Positions 42,875-50,766 of a stretch of 64,000 nucleotides of DNA are shown here, in pieces. The position numbers and the translations under genes are program-made. Under the pieces are notes generated by a model, which saw nothing but the letters and a program-made list of their open reading frames with translations, was not told where the DNA came from and did not search any database. This stretch comes from CAHJXG01 sp964235485 (lineage in GTDB: Bacteria > Pseudomonadota > Alphaproteobacteria > Acetobacterales > Acetobacteraceae), in NCBI GenBank assembly GCA_964235485.1, contig CAXSAZ010000003.1, forward strand, positions 124,001 to 188,000, written 5' to 3'. The first letter of the stretch is position 1; each line of letters starts with the position of its first letter.

Positions 42875-43506
42875 GCCAAGCTTCTCGATCCCGGCTGAAG
42901 CCTGCTACGGTTGCGTCCATGAACGTCGCGCTCCGCCAGCCGTCCATGACCCGGGACCAGTTCTTCGATTGGGCGCAGGCCCAAGAAGGGCGCTATGAGT
43001 TCGACGGCTTCCAGCCGGTCGCCATGACGGGCGGCTCAAACAACCATAGTATAATTTGCCAAAATATCTGGTCCGCCCTGCGTACCCGCCTTCGCGGCAG
43101 CGGCTGCAACGTGCTCGGCCCGGACGCTGGCCTCGCCACGGTGGGTGATGCCGTGCGCTATCCCGATGCTTTGGTGACTTGCGCCAAGATTCCCGGCGCG
43201 GCACGGCTTGTCCCCGATGTCGTCGTCGTGTTCGAGGTGCTCAGTCCCAGTTCCGGCCGCTTGGATCGGATCAACAAACTCATCGAGTATCGTGCCGTCC
43301 CGTCGATCCGGCGCTACGTGATCCTTGAGTACCGCAGCGCCGACCTCACCGTGCTCTCGCGGGCCAACGGCGCCGCCGATTGGACCGCCACCGCGCTGAC
43401 CTCGAACGACACCCTGGACATCTCCGAACTCGGCATCAGCGTGCCCGTCCACGAGTTCTACGAGGATGTGGACCTGTCCGGCACGCCGTCCGCGGCGGAG
43501 GCTTAG
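42262..43506 (+). CDS. tandem Uma2-family nuclease-like protein (fused duplicate)
   Basis: This continuous frame encodes two Uma2 domains. Each has RFDFDGF-like YEFDGF, ICQNVW/ICQNIW, and the PD-(D/E)xK-type core GDAVRYPDALVTC followed by VVVFEVxSPxSGR, DRIxK and EYR. Both copies keep the acidic and lysine residues. Copy 2 has its own ATG at 42919. The equivalent codon of copy 1 is ACG (42235), so the annotated start is the internal ATG 42262. Copy 1 appears to have lost its stop through a one-base deletion near 42815 and reads through. The cell may therefore make a 414-residue fusion, a 195-residue single-domain protein, or both. Substrate and role are unknown. Confidence 0.75.
   Translation: MTRDRFFDWAQAQEERYEFDGFQPVAMTGGTANHNRICQNVWFALRTRLGGTGCEAFGPDAGVATVGDAVRYPDALVTCTTFAGSSRLIPGAVVVFEVISPTSGRADRIDKVLEYRAVPSIRRYVILEHLDIGLTVFSRADGAADWTATTLTADKTLDMPELGIAVPVQEFYKGVDLPGTPPVAGLSLGLIFQRLPLRSGAVLHGQASRSRLKPATVASMNVALRQPSMTRDQFFDWAQAQEGRYEFDGFQPVAMTGGSNNHSIICQNIWSALRTRLRGSGCNVLGPDAGLATVGDAVRYPDALVTCAKIPGAARLVPDVVVVFEVLSPSSGRLDRINKLIEYRAVPSIRRYVILEYRSADLTVLSRANGAADWTATALTSNDTLDISELGISVPVHEFYEDVDLSGTPSAAEA
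42875..43506 (+). repeat. tandem duplication unit 2 (speE tail plus Uma2 gene)
   Basis: The second unit begins with a relic of the speE end (CTTCTCGATCCCGGCTGA, still readable as LLDPG-stop in the speE frame). It contains the intact Uma2 copy starting at ATG 42919. The offset to unit 1 is 684 bases, a multiple of three. Confidence 0.85.
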
Positions 43507-43510
43507 CGCC

Positions 43511-44470
43511 TCACCCTGCCGGCTCGCCGTGGAAGCGGCGGCCCAGCGCGGAGGACACGCCGAAGCCGACTTCCAGCATCAGCCGGGGCGCGGTCCGGAC
43601 CACGGTTCCCATGTGGAAGCCAAACGGGTCCACCGCGAAGCCGTGCCCGGCCCCGCCCAGCACCGTGGTCTCGTTCTCAGGGCCGTAAGCGTCCAGCACG
43701 TCCTCGTTCGGATGGCCGACCACCAGGGTCCATTGGTGCCGCGCCACCCGACGGTTGTGCGTCCGCCGGACGTAAACATGCGGCCCCCCGCCGCGGCCCA
43801 CCGGGGTCAGGTAAAAGAAGAACTTGAGCGCGCGCCAGTCATCCAGGTCGAAGTGCAGCTTCTCCTGCGACGCGAGGTTCAGGTCCGCGTCGCTCGCGCT
43901 GGGGGCCGGGAAGCTCCACCACAAGCGCGTGCTGATCACGCGGGCCGCGCGGCCCAGGTAGCCCGCCGCCACCGCCTGGAGGAACGGGTCGCCGCGGACC
44001 GACGCCACGGCCGGGCACGCCTCGACACGGTTGAAGTAGTGGCCCGTGAGGACCGGGCGGCCCAGGCGCCTCACGGCGTCCCCGTGCGCCGCCGGCAGGA
44101 ACTCGACCCGGCGGCTCAGGTTGGCGAAGCACGGGGTGGTCTGCGCGAAGCGCAGGATGGCTTCGCAGACCGGCTCCGGCAGTTGCAGGCCCGTGAACAG
44201 ACCTTCCGTCCGCAGCGTGTCCACCGCGGCCGGCGCCGTGCCGCAGCCGAACATGGAGCCGCTGAGGTCAGGCGCCGCGCCCTCACGCGCCAAGCGCCAC
44301 AACGCCCGCCGCACCGGGAGGAAACGCCCAAGGGCGAACATCGCCAGCCATTGGGGACGGTCGCGCATGTTGGCCATGTAGATGGGCAGGCGCGCGGCCA
44401 TACGGCGGAAGCGCCGGGAGCGCGGCCGGGTGTCCGCGGGGGCAACGATGTCATTCTTCGCAAACGCCAA
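43511..44470 (-). CDS. phytanoyl-CoA-dioxygenase-like Fe(II)/2-oxoglutarate protein
   Basis: In this 319-residue cytoplasmic protein, the putative iron ligands are His and Asp in KLHFDLDDW near residue 215 and a distal His in GFHMGTVVR near residue 292. A downstream arginine (VVRTAPRLMLEV) could bind 2-oxoglutarate. This arrangement fits the PhyH family. No substrate can be predicted. A TTG start at 44470 is favoured because AGGAGA lies 7 bases upstream. ATG 44401 would shorten the protein by 23 residues. It is convergent with the Uma2 gene. Confidence 0.65.
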   Translation of the reverse strand: MAFAKNDIVAPADTRPRSRRFRRMAARLPIYMANMRDRPQWLAMFALGRFLPVRRALWRLAREGAAPDLSGSMFGCGTAPAAVDTLRTEGLFTGLQLPEPVCEAILRFAQTTPCFANLSRRVEFLPAAHGDAVRRLGRPVLTGHYFNRVEACPAVASVRGDPFLQAVAAGYLGRAARVISTRLWWSFPAPSASDADLNLASQEKLHFDLDDWRALKFFFYLTPVGRGGGPHVYVRRTHNRRVARHQWTLVVGHPNEDVLDAYGPENETTVLGGAGHGFAVDPFGFHMGTVVRTAPRLMLEVGFGVSSALGRRFHGEPAG

Positions 44471-44841
44471 CTGGTGTCTCCTGGTGCGAGTTGCAGGCCG
44501 TCGCGCGAGCGCAGCCCTCCCTACAGGACGATCCCTTGTTGGTTCTTTATCTGATGCGTGGTCCCCGGGGGGCGGAGTACCTGTCCCGCAGCGTACCCTA
44601 TGCGACGCCCGCCCGCCAGAAAAAGCGACCCGGACCGGTTTTCGGCTTGCGGACCGGAAATGATACGGACGGCTTGGTTGAATGGCCGTCAATTGCTGAT
44701 GGGTTTCACCCATCCTACGTAATTCATGCCGTAGGATGGGTGAAACCCATCAGCCGCACACGGTCGATCAACAGTGCCGCCCGGATGAAACGAACAAGCT
44801 CCAGCGGATCGGCACTTCCCTCGCCGCCGCGGCCCTTGGCG
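44471..44841. other. 371-base intergenic region containing palindromic repeat R2
   Basis: No gene is supported here. The right part (44662-44787) is the full-length dispersed palindromic element. The left part holds the upstream region of the dioxygenase-like gene, with CCGGACCGG/GGACCGG repeats near 44630-44658. Confidence 0.6.
44662..44787. repeat. full-length dispersed palindromic element R2
   Basis: The core is a perfect 24-base inverted repeat (arms 44696-44719 and 44730-44753; loop TAATTCATGC). It is flanked by imperfectly complementary outer arms, GATACGGACGGCTTGG on the left and GTGCCGCCCGGATGA on the right. Half copies occur at 21444-21506 and 56618-56680. It resembles the GTAGGATGGGT-type intergenic repeats of proteobacteria. 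Confidence 0.9.
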
Positions 44842-45417
44842 TCAGGTGTCGTCGCCCAGCGCCCGGCGCTTCAGGTCGCGCAGTCGGGCCTGGCCGCCGG
44901 GGCTGTGCGGGTCGATGTCCAGCAGCTTCTGATGCGCCGCCAACGCGCCGCGCCAATCGCCTCGCGCTTCCGCCATGCGGGACAGGTCCTGGAACGCCGC
45001 GAAGCTGCGAGGTTCGCGGCGCAGCACCTCCTGGATGTCCCGCACCGCCCCCGCCATGTCGCCCAGCCGCGCCCGCGCCTGCGCCCGGCCGCGCCAGGCT
45101 TCGATCAGGTCGGGATCCAGGTCGAGCGCCGCGTCGAAGCTGTCCACCGCGTCGTTCGGTTGCCCGTCCCCGATTTCCCGCAAGCCCCGCGCCAGCAGCA
45201 GGCGGAGCGCAGGGCTGGCGGCCTCGACCCATTGCGCGCGGATTTGCGCTTCCAGGGCGGCGGCGGCGTCCTCGTTCGGCGCGTTGCGCAGCGCGGTGAG
45301 CAGGTTGTCGAGCGTGGGGTTGGGCCGCTGCCCGAACGCGGTCCTGCCGGGTACCACGGCCAGGCCGGCCAGCAGGACCAGCAGCGCCGCCCCATGCAGT
45401 GCCAGGCGGCGCCGCAT
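44842..45417 (-). CDS. exported TPR-repeat protein
   Basis: This 191-residue protein has a signal peptide (residues 1-30, LALHGAALLVLLAGLAVV, cleavage near FGQ). At least two tetratricopeptide units are visible: PNDAVDSFDAALDLDPDLIEAWRGRAQARARLG from about residue 90 and GDWRGALAAHQKLLDIDP near residue 155. It has no recognised enzymatic domain and probably acts as a periplasmic adaptor. Its ATG overlaps the glcF stop by one base, so it is co-translated with the glycolate oxidase subunits. The reason for that linkage is unclear. Confidence 0.75.
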   Translation of the reverse strand: MRRRLALHGAALLVLLAGLAVVPGRTAFGQRPNPTLDNLLTALRNAPNEDAAAALEAQIRAQWVEAASPALRLLLARGLREIGDGQPNDAVDSFDAALDLDPDLIEAWRGRAQARARLGDMAGAVRDIQEVLRREPRSFAAFQDLSRMAEARGDWRGALAAHQKLLDIDPHSPGGQARLRDLKRRALGDDT

Positions 45418-46742
45418 CAGGCGGGGACGGCCACTGCCGCTTGCGGCAGGCCCGCCGGCGCCGGGCCGCCCGCCATCCAGTCCAGCAGCTCCACCGTGTG
45501 GATCACCGGCGTTTCCCCCCCAAGCTGGGTGATGCAGCCGATGTTGCCGGCGGCGATCAGGTCCGGCTTGGTCTTGGCGATGTTGGCGAGCTTGCGCTCC
45601 CGCAGTTGCCCGGCGATGGCCGGCTGCACCAGGTTGTAGGTGCCGGCGGAGCCGCAGCACAGATGGCCCTCCGCCGGCTCCAGCACCGTGAAGCCCGCTT
45701 TCCGCAGCAGCGCCTTCGGCTCGTTGAGCACGCGCTGCCCGTGCTGCAGGCTGCACGCGGCGTGGTAGGCGACGCGCAGGCCCGGCGCGGGCCGGGTGGG
45801 GGCGTAGTCCAGGGTCGCCAGGTATTCCGAGATGTCCATGGCGAGCTTCGACACCCGCTCCGCCTTGGTGGCCCACTCCGCCGGCTCCGCCCGGAACATG
45901 AAGCCGTAGTCCTTGACCGTGGTGCCGCAGCCGCTGGTGTTGATCAGGATGGCATCGAGGCCGTCCCCCTCGACCTCCCGCGTCCAGCCGGCGATGTTGG
46001 CCCGCGCGCTCCTCATGGCCGGGTCGTGCCGGCCCATGTGGTGGGTCAGCGCGCCGCAGCAGCCGACGCCGCGGGCGATCACCACCTCGATGCCGAGCCG
46101 GGTCAGCAGGCGGATCGTCGCCTCGTTGATGGACGGCGCCAGCACGGTCTGCGCACAACCGGCCAAGAGCGCCACCCGGCCGCGCCGCGTGCCCTCCGCC
46201 TTGTGGACTTGCGGCGACTGCATGGCGCTGGGCGGCGGCAGCTTGGCGGGCGCCAGGTCCAGCATGGCGTGCATCCGGTCGCCGAGCGTGCTGCCCCGCG
46301 GGATCAGCCGGCGCACGGGCCGGGCCGCTTTCGCCCCCAGCACCGCCGCGCGGAACAGCGCCGGGCGCGGCAGCACGGCTTGCAGGACGTTGCGCAGCAT
46401 CCGCTCGTGCCAGGGCCGGGTGTAGGTTTCCTCGATGTACTGCCGCGCGTGATCGACCAGGTGCATGTAGTGCACGCCGGACGGGCACGTCGTCATGCAG
46501 GCGAGGCAGGACAGGCAGCGGTCCACGTGGCGCACGACCTCCTCGGTCGCCGGGCGCCCGGATTCCAGCATGTCCTTGATGAGGTAGATGCGCCCGCGCG
46601 GGCTGTCCAGCTCGTCGCCCAGCAGCACGAAGGTGGGGCAGGTGGCGGTGCAGAAGCCGCAATGCACGCAGGTGCGCAGGACCTGGTTGCTGGACGCGGT
46701 GTTGGGATCAGCGAGCTGCTCGGCGTTGAAGTTGGTTTGCAT
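45417..46742 (-). CDS. glcF: glycolate oxidase iron-sulfur subunit GlcF
   Basis: This 441-residue subunit has two four-cysteine [4Fe-4S] motifs, CVHCGFCTATCP near residue 25 and CLSCLACMTTCP near residue 75. Two CCG-type cysteine-rich domains follow (GVGCCGALTHHMG near residue 230, HLCCGSAGTYN near residue 363), as in GlcF and heterodisulfide-reductase-like proteins. It passes electrons from the flavin subunits to the quinone pool. AAAGGA upstream, supplied by a tandem repeat, serves as its ribosome-binding site. Confidence 0.94.
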   Translation of the reverse strand: MQTNFNAEQLADPNTASSNQVLRTCVHCGFCTATCPTFVLLGDELDSPRGRIYLIKDMLESGRPATEEVVRHVDRCLSCLACMTTCPSGVHYMHLVDHARQYIEETYTRPWHERMLRNVLQAVLPRPALFRAAVLGAKAARPVRRLIPRGSTLGDRMHAMLDLAPAKLPPPSAMQSPQVHKAEGTRRGRVALLAGCAQTVLAPSINEATIRLLTRLGIEVVIARGVGCCGALTHHMGRHDPAMRSARANIAGWTREVEGDGLDAILINTSGCGTTVKDYGFMFRAEPAEWATKAERVSKLAMDISEYLATLDYAPTRPAPGLRVAYHAACSLQHGQRVLNEPKALLRKAGFTVLEPAEGHLCCGSAGTYNLVQPAIAGQLRERKLANIAKTKPDLIAAGNIGCITQLGGETPVIHTVELLDWMAGGPAPAGLPQAAVAVPA

Positions 46743-46746
46743 CGGT

Positions 46747-46827
46747 TGTCCTTTACGCCTGCGACGCCGGGCTGTCCTTTACGCCGGCAACGCCGGGCTG
46801 TCCTTTACGCCGGCAACGCCGGCGGGC
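46747..46827 (-). repeat. 26-base tandem repeat carrying ribosome-binding-site-like sequence
   Basis: Units at 46747-46772, 46773-46798 and 46799-46827 fill the whole glcE-glcF gap. On the coding (minus) strand each contains GGCGTAAAGGACA, so an AAAGGA Shine-Dalgarno-like core recurs every 26 bases. The last one is correctly spaced before the glcF ATG. Confidence 0.85.
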
Positions 46828-48030
46828 CTACACGCCGGCGTAAAGCCGGCCGGGATTGAGGATGCCGGCGGGGTCCATGGCGGTCTTGACCCGGCGGGTG
46901 ATGCGGGCAAGCGCCGGCGCTTCCGGCGGCACTACGTCCACGGCGGCGCGCATCGGCTCGGGCGCGCGCAGCAGGGTCCAGGTGCCGCGCCCGGCCAGCG
47001 CCGCCGCGGTGACGCGCTCGTGCAGGGCAGGGGGGCCGGCGGCCCAGACCAGGCCGCCGCCCCAATCCAGGAAGCCGCGGGCACCGGCGGACTCCAGGGC
47101 CGCAAGCGCCGCCGGGCCGCTTGATGGGCGGACAGAGATGCGCCACACGGCGTCGCCGGGTTCGGCCCGCAGCGGCACGGCGTCGCGGACCGCGCGCCAG
47201 GCGGCGCGGCTCGCCGCGTCGTCCAAGGTCGCCGCCGTGCCGAAGGGCGCGAGGTCCTCGGCCAGCCGGCGGAGGCGGTATTCGACGCTCTTGGCAAAAT
47301 CCTCGATCCGCACCAGCGCCACGGCGCCGCGCCCGGCGAGCGCCGGCACCCGCTCCGCCGCGTCCGCGGGCAGCCAGGCCGCGCCCGACACGCCGAAGGG
47401 CGACCCCAGCGCCGCCGACAGCGCCGCCACGCCCCGTGCCGCGTCCAGGCCCGGCAGCAGCAGCGATCCCGTCAGCTCCGCCCGCGGCAGCACCTTGAGC
47501 GTCACCTGCGTGATGACGGCGAGCGTGCCGTAGCTGCCGGTCAGCAGCTTGCACAGGTCCAGCCCGGTGACGTTCTTCAACACGCGCCCGCCCGAGCGGA
47601 TCACCTCGCCCGCGCCGTTCACCGCGCGCACGCCCATTACGTGGTCGCGCATCGCCCCCCAGGCGACCCGGCGCGGCCCCGACAGGTTGGTGGCGACCAC
47701 GCCGCCCAGGGTCTGCACCCCTGCCTCCGTGCCCAGCAGGGCCGACAGGTCCGGCGGCTCGGCGATCAAGCCCTGGCCGCCCTCCGCGAGCTTGGCTTCC
47801 AGGTCCGGGATGGTGACGCCGGCGCCGGCGGAGATGATCAGCTCCTGCGGCGCATACAGGGGAATCTCGGTCAGGTTGCGCGTGGACAGGCCGCGCGCCG
47901 CCTGCACGGGGCGCAGCATCCCCGCCTTGGTGCCGCGGCCCTGGACCAGCAACGGCTCGTTCGCGGCGCGGGCGGCGAGAATTGCCTCGACCACACCCCC
48001 CTCATGCGCCGGCGCCAAAGCGACGCTCAT
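46828..48030 (-). CDS. glcE: glycolate oxidase FAD-binding subunit GlcE
   Basis: This 400-residue FAD-linked oxidase-fold subunit has VQGRGTKAG near residue 29, LIISAGAGVTI near residue 63, and LGTEAGVQTLGGVVATNLSGPRR near residue 98. The PCMH-domain loop GGRVLKNVTGLDLCKLLTGSYGTL lies near residue 147, and the family-typical MDPAGILNPGRLY end is present. GlcE pairs with GlcD to form the glycolate dehydrogenase. It lies between glcD (24 bases upstream) and glcF in the usual D-E-F order. Confidence 0.93.
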   Translation of the reverse strand: MSVALAPAHEGGVVEAILAARAANEPLLVQGRGTKAGMLRPVQAARGLSTRNLTEIPLYAPQELIISAGAGVTIPDLEAKLAEGGQGLIAEPPDLSALLGTEAGVQTLGGVVATNLSGPRRVAWGAMRDHVMGVRAVNGAGEVIRSGGRVLKNVTGLDLCKLLTGSYGTLAVITQVTLKVLPRAELTGSLLLPGLDAARGVAALSAALGSPFGVSGAAWLPADAAERVPALAGRGAVALVRIEDFAKSVEYRLRRLAEDLAPFGTAATLDDAASRAAWRAVRDAVPLRAEPGDAVWRISVRPSSGPAALAALESAGARGFLDWGGGLVWAAGPPALHERVTAAALAGRGTWTLLRAPEPMRAAVDVVPPEAPALARITRRVKTAMDPAGILNPGRLYAGV

Positions 48031-48054
48031 GCCCCGATGCCCATGCCCCGGCGC

Positions 48055-49512
48055 TCAGGCGGCTGCGGGCAGGCCGGGGGCCGCCTGCGGCGGATCGACC
48101 AGGGGGAACACCTTGCTCGGGTTCAGCAGCCAGTCCGGGTCGAAGGCCGTCTTGATGCGCCGCTGCTGGTTCAGCTCGGTTTCGGTGAACTGCACGGGCA
48201 TCAGGTCGCGCTTCTCGACCCCCACCCCGTGCTCGCCGGTGAGGCAGCCGCCGACCTCCACGCAGAGCTTCAGGATGTCCGCGCCGAACTTCTCCGCCTC
48301 CTCGAAGCTGCCGGGCTGGTTGGCGTCGAACATGATGAGCGGATGCAGGTTGCCGTCGCCCGCGTGGAAGATGTTGGCGACCTTGAGGCCGTAGGCGTCG
48401 CTCATCTCGCCGATGCGGCGCAGCACGAAGGGAAGCTGCCCCGTGGGGATGGTGCCGTCCATGCACAGGTAGTCCGGGCTGATCCGCCCCACCGCGCCGA
48501 ACGCCCCCTTGCGGCCCTTCCAGATGGCGACGCTTTCCTCCACGGACTGGCTGACCCGCAGGCTGATGGGCTTGAACGGCTCGCACAAGGCGGAGATACG
48601 GCCCAACAGGTCGTCCTGCTCCGCGGTGCTGCCTTCCACCTCGATGATCAGCATGGCCTCCGCATCCAGCGGGTAGCCGGCGTGGGCGAAGGCTTCGCAG
48701 GCGTGGATGGCCGGGCGGTCCATGAACTCCAGCGCCACGGGGATGATGCCGGAGCCGATGATCGCGTCCACCGCGCGCCCGGCGGTCTCGTTCGCGTCGA
48801 ACGCCACCAGCATGGCGCGCTGGCCTTCCGGAGCGCGGAGGATGCGGACGGTCACTTCCGTGACCATTGCGAGCATCCCCTCGCTGCCGGTCAGGAGGCC
48901 CAGCCAGTCATAGCCGGCGGCGTCCAGGTGCCGCCCGCCGATGTCGAGGACTTCCCCCTCCATCGTCACGATCCTGAGGCCCAGCAGGTTGTTGGCCGTC
49001 ACCCCGTATTTCAGGCAATGCGCGCCGCCGGAGTTCATGCCGACGTTGCCGCCGATCATGCAGGCGAGCTGGCTGCTGGGGTCGGGGGCGTAGAAAAAGC
49101 CCTCCGCCGCCACCGCGTTGGTGATGCCGATGTTGGTCACGCCCGCCTGCACCGTGGCGCAGCGGTCGGCGTAGTCGATGTCGAGGATGCGGTTCATCCG
49201 CATCAGGCCGACCACCACGCTGTCCGACATCGGCAACGCCCCGCCCGCCAAGCCGGTGCCGGCGCCGCGCGGCACCACGCGCACGCCGTTCTTGTGGCAG
49301 AAAGCGAGCACGGCCGCGACCTGCTCCGTGGTTTCCGGCAGCGCCACGGCCATCGGAACCTGGCGGTAGGCCGGCAGTCCGTCGGTTTCGTAGGGCTTGA
49401 GGCGCAGCGCCTCGCTGATCACGCCCGACGCGGGCAGCAGCGCCTGCAGCCCGGCCACGATCTCGGCGCGGCGGGCGATGACGTCGGCCTTGGGCGGCGG
49501 TTGCGCGATCAT
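48055..49512 (-). CDS. glcD: glycolate oxidase catalytic subunit GlcD
   Basis: This 485-residue FAD-linked oxidase has the PCMH FAD-binding domain with VVPRGAGTGLAGGALP near residue 85, MIGGNVGMNSGGAHCLKYG near residue 152, and GLLTGSEGMLAMVTEVTVRI. A C-terminal cap contains NIFHAGDGNLHPLI near residue 365 and GVGVEKRDLM. It oxidises glycolate (or D-lactate) to glyoxylate at the membrane. It is the first gene of glcD-glcE-glcF-TPR. Confidence 0.94.
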   Translation of the reverse strand: MIAQPPPKADVIARRAEIVAGLQALLPASGVISEALRLKPYETDGLPAYRQVPMAVALPETTEQVAAVLAFCHKNGVRVVPRGAGTGLAGGALPMSDSVVVGLMRMNRILDIDYADRCATVQAGVTNIGITNAVAAEGFFYAPDPSSQLACMIGGNVGMNSGGAHCLKYGVTANNLLGLRIVTMEGEVLDIGGRHLDAAGYDWLGLLTGSEGMLAMVTEVTVRILRAPEGQRAMLVAFDANETAGRAVDAIIGSGIIPVALEFMDRPAIHACEAFAHAGYPLDAEAMLIIEVEGSTAEQDDLLGRISALCEPFKPISLRVSQSVEESVAIWKGRKGAFGAVGRISPDYLCMDGTIPTGQLPFVLRRIGEMSDAYGLKVANIFHAGDGNLHPLIMFDANQPGSFEEAEKFGADILKLCVEVGGCLTGEHGVGVEKRDLMPVQFTETELNQQRRIKTAFDPDWLLNPSKVFPLVDPPQAAPGLPAAA

Positions 49513-49572
49513 GGTGTTTCCCCGGCTTGCTTCCCCTGAACATGGAACCGGGCGACGGCATCGGCAAGACGC

Positions 49573-49599
49573 AAAAAACCCCGGAGCAAGGCCCCGGGG
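49573..49599 (-). terminator. intrinsic terminator after rpmJ
   Basis: On the minus strand, CCCCGG and CCGGGG form a stem around a 9-base loop, followed at once by six T residues. It lies 29 bases after the rpmJ stop and 61 bases before the glcD start, so it insulates the two units. Confidence 0.85.
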
Positions 49600-49627
49600 C
49601 GCGCTCAGCGCAACGAGAAGACGCGCG

Positions 49628-49753
49628 TCAGCCTTGGCGGGCCTTCATGCGGGGGTTCTTCTTGTTGATGACGTAAACGCGGCCGTGGCGGCGCACCACG
49701 CGGCAGTTCTTGTCGCGGAGCTTGGCCGATTTCAGGCTGTTGCGGATCTTCAT
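49628..49753 (-). CDS. rpmJ: ribosomal protein bL36
   Basis: This 41-residue basic protein has the start MKIRNSLKSAKLRDKNCRVV and the end KKNPRMKARQG. It is the zinc-free form of L36, with a single cysteine (KNCR) in place of the CxxC...C/H set, and has the length usual in alphaproteobacteria. It stands alone rather than in a ribosomal operon and is followed by a strong terminator. Confidence 0.97.
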   Translation of the reverse strand: MKIRNSLKSAKLRDKNCRVVRRHGRVYVINKKNPRMKARQG

Positions 49754-49876
49754 GATGCGACTTTCGGGGCACGACTTTCGGGGCGCGGCGGCCCAGGGTG
49801 AGGATCGGATCAGACGGGTCGCGCTGGTTACTGGCCGGGGCGGGCGGTGTCAAGGCGGGGCGTTGAACCTCGAAGT

Positions 49877-49956
49877 TCACCAGTCCTCGCACCGCAACCC
49901 ATCCACGCGGGTGAACTCCCGCAGGTTGCCGGTCACCACCTGGCGTCGAGCATGTA
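49877..49956 (-). pseudogene. remnant of a VapC-like PIN-domain toxin
   Basis: A 22-codon tail (TGNLREFTRVDGLRCEDW before a TGA) resembles the C-terminus of VapC toxins. Just upstream, in another frame, YMLDA resembles the VapC N-terminus, as if almost the entire gene between had been deleted. No antitoxin gene is seen. The call rests on short similarity by eye. Confidence 0.4.
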
Positions 49957-50339
49957 GGTCAGCACCTAAGCAGTCTTTTGCAGCTTGGGCCACGGATGGC
50001 GGCGCCAAGGGCAGGCGGCGGATGGCGCTGCGCTTATCCGCCCTACGATCTTGAGCATGCGTGTCCCGACTTGCAGGAGGCTGCTTAGAACGCCTCGCGT
50101 TCCTGCATCCGCACGGCCTGCGACTTGTTGGCAAGGAAAAGCACTGTCCGGAACATGGCGAGGCGCCTTCCTTGGATACGCAACACGTATGTCCGAAAGC
50201 GGCGCCGCCGTCCAACCCGGCAGGCCATGCCGAACCTTCACGGATTCTTGTGGGGGCGGAACGAAAACCGTCCTGGCTCCTTTTTAAGAATTCGTTTACG
50301 AAATGAGAAGGAAAGCCGTTCACAGGGGAGCTGAGGAGA
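49957..50339. other. 383-base region upstream of the pilin gene
   Basis: No gene is supported. The last 120 bases fall in GC content (for example AAGAATTCGTTTACGAAATGAG at 50286 onward, shown here only in part) and probably hold the pilin promoter. No clear -35/-10 pair was fixed. Confidence 0.45.
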
Positions 50340-50633
50340 ATGTTGCGCATCCAAGCCGTGCTGACGCAGTTCAAACGCGATGAGGAGGGCACCTCCGCGC
50401 TCGGATACGCCCTGATCGCCGCGTTGCTGACCTTCATCCTGATCGGAACCGTCGAGACGTTTGGCGCCAATCTCGGCACGACGTTTGCCGGCGTCGCGCA
50501 TTCCTTCAACGCCGCCGCCGCCCAGCAAGCGGCGACGGCTCCGTCCGGCTTGGCGTGCCGGCCCCTGACAGCCGGACAGCCGACGATTGAGCAATGCCAG
50601 CAGAACCTCAGCCACCCCGGCATCGCGGGGTAA
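50340..50633 (+). CDS. Flp-family type IVb pilin, orphan
   Basis: This 97-residue prepilin has a short charged leader (QFKRDEEG), then the processing site before TSALGYALIAALLTFILIGTVE, the hydrophobic helix of Flp pilins. The otherwise conserved glutamate five residues after the cleavage point is replaced by glycine (TSALGY instead of the usual xxxxEY). The C-terminal 35 residues contain two cysteines (ACRPLT, EQCQQN) that could form a disulfide loop. No tad/cpa assembly genes are in this window. GGGGAG and GAGGAG lie just upstream. Confidence 0.85.
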   Translation: MLRIQAVLTQFKRDEEGTSALGYALIAALLTFILIGTVETFGANLGTTFAGVAHSFNAAAAQQAATAPSGLACRPLTAGQPTIEQCQQNLSHPGIAG

Positions 50634-50766
50634 GCGGGGCCGGCGGACGCTGCAACGGCGTTCGCGGGCGGCCCGCTCCACGCGGCGGCGGATACGCGCG
50701 CTTCCGCCCCCTGCGCCCGGGCGGCGCCGGCCCATATGCCGGGCAGCTTCCACGTAGGACCCTGCC

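Noticed and set aside
46747..46827. Tandem repeats considered as a CRISPR array
   Set aside because: The units are directly adjacent without unique spacers, and there are no cas genes.
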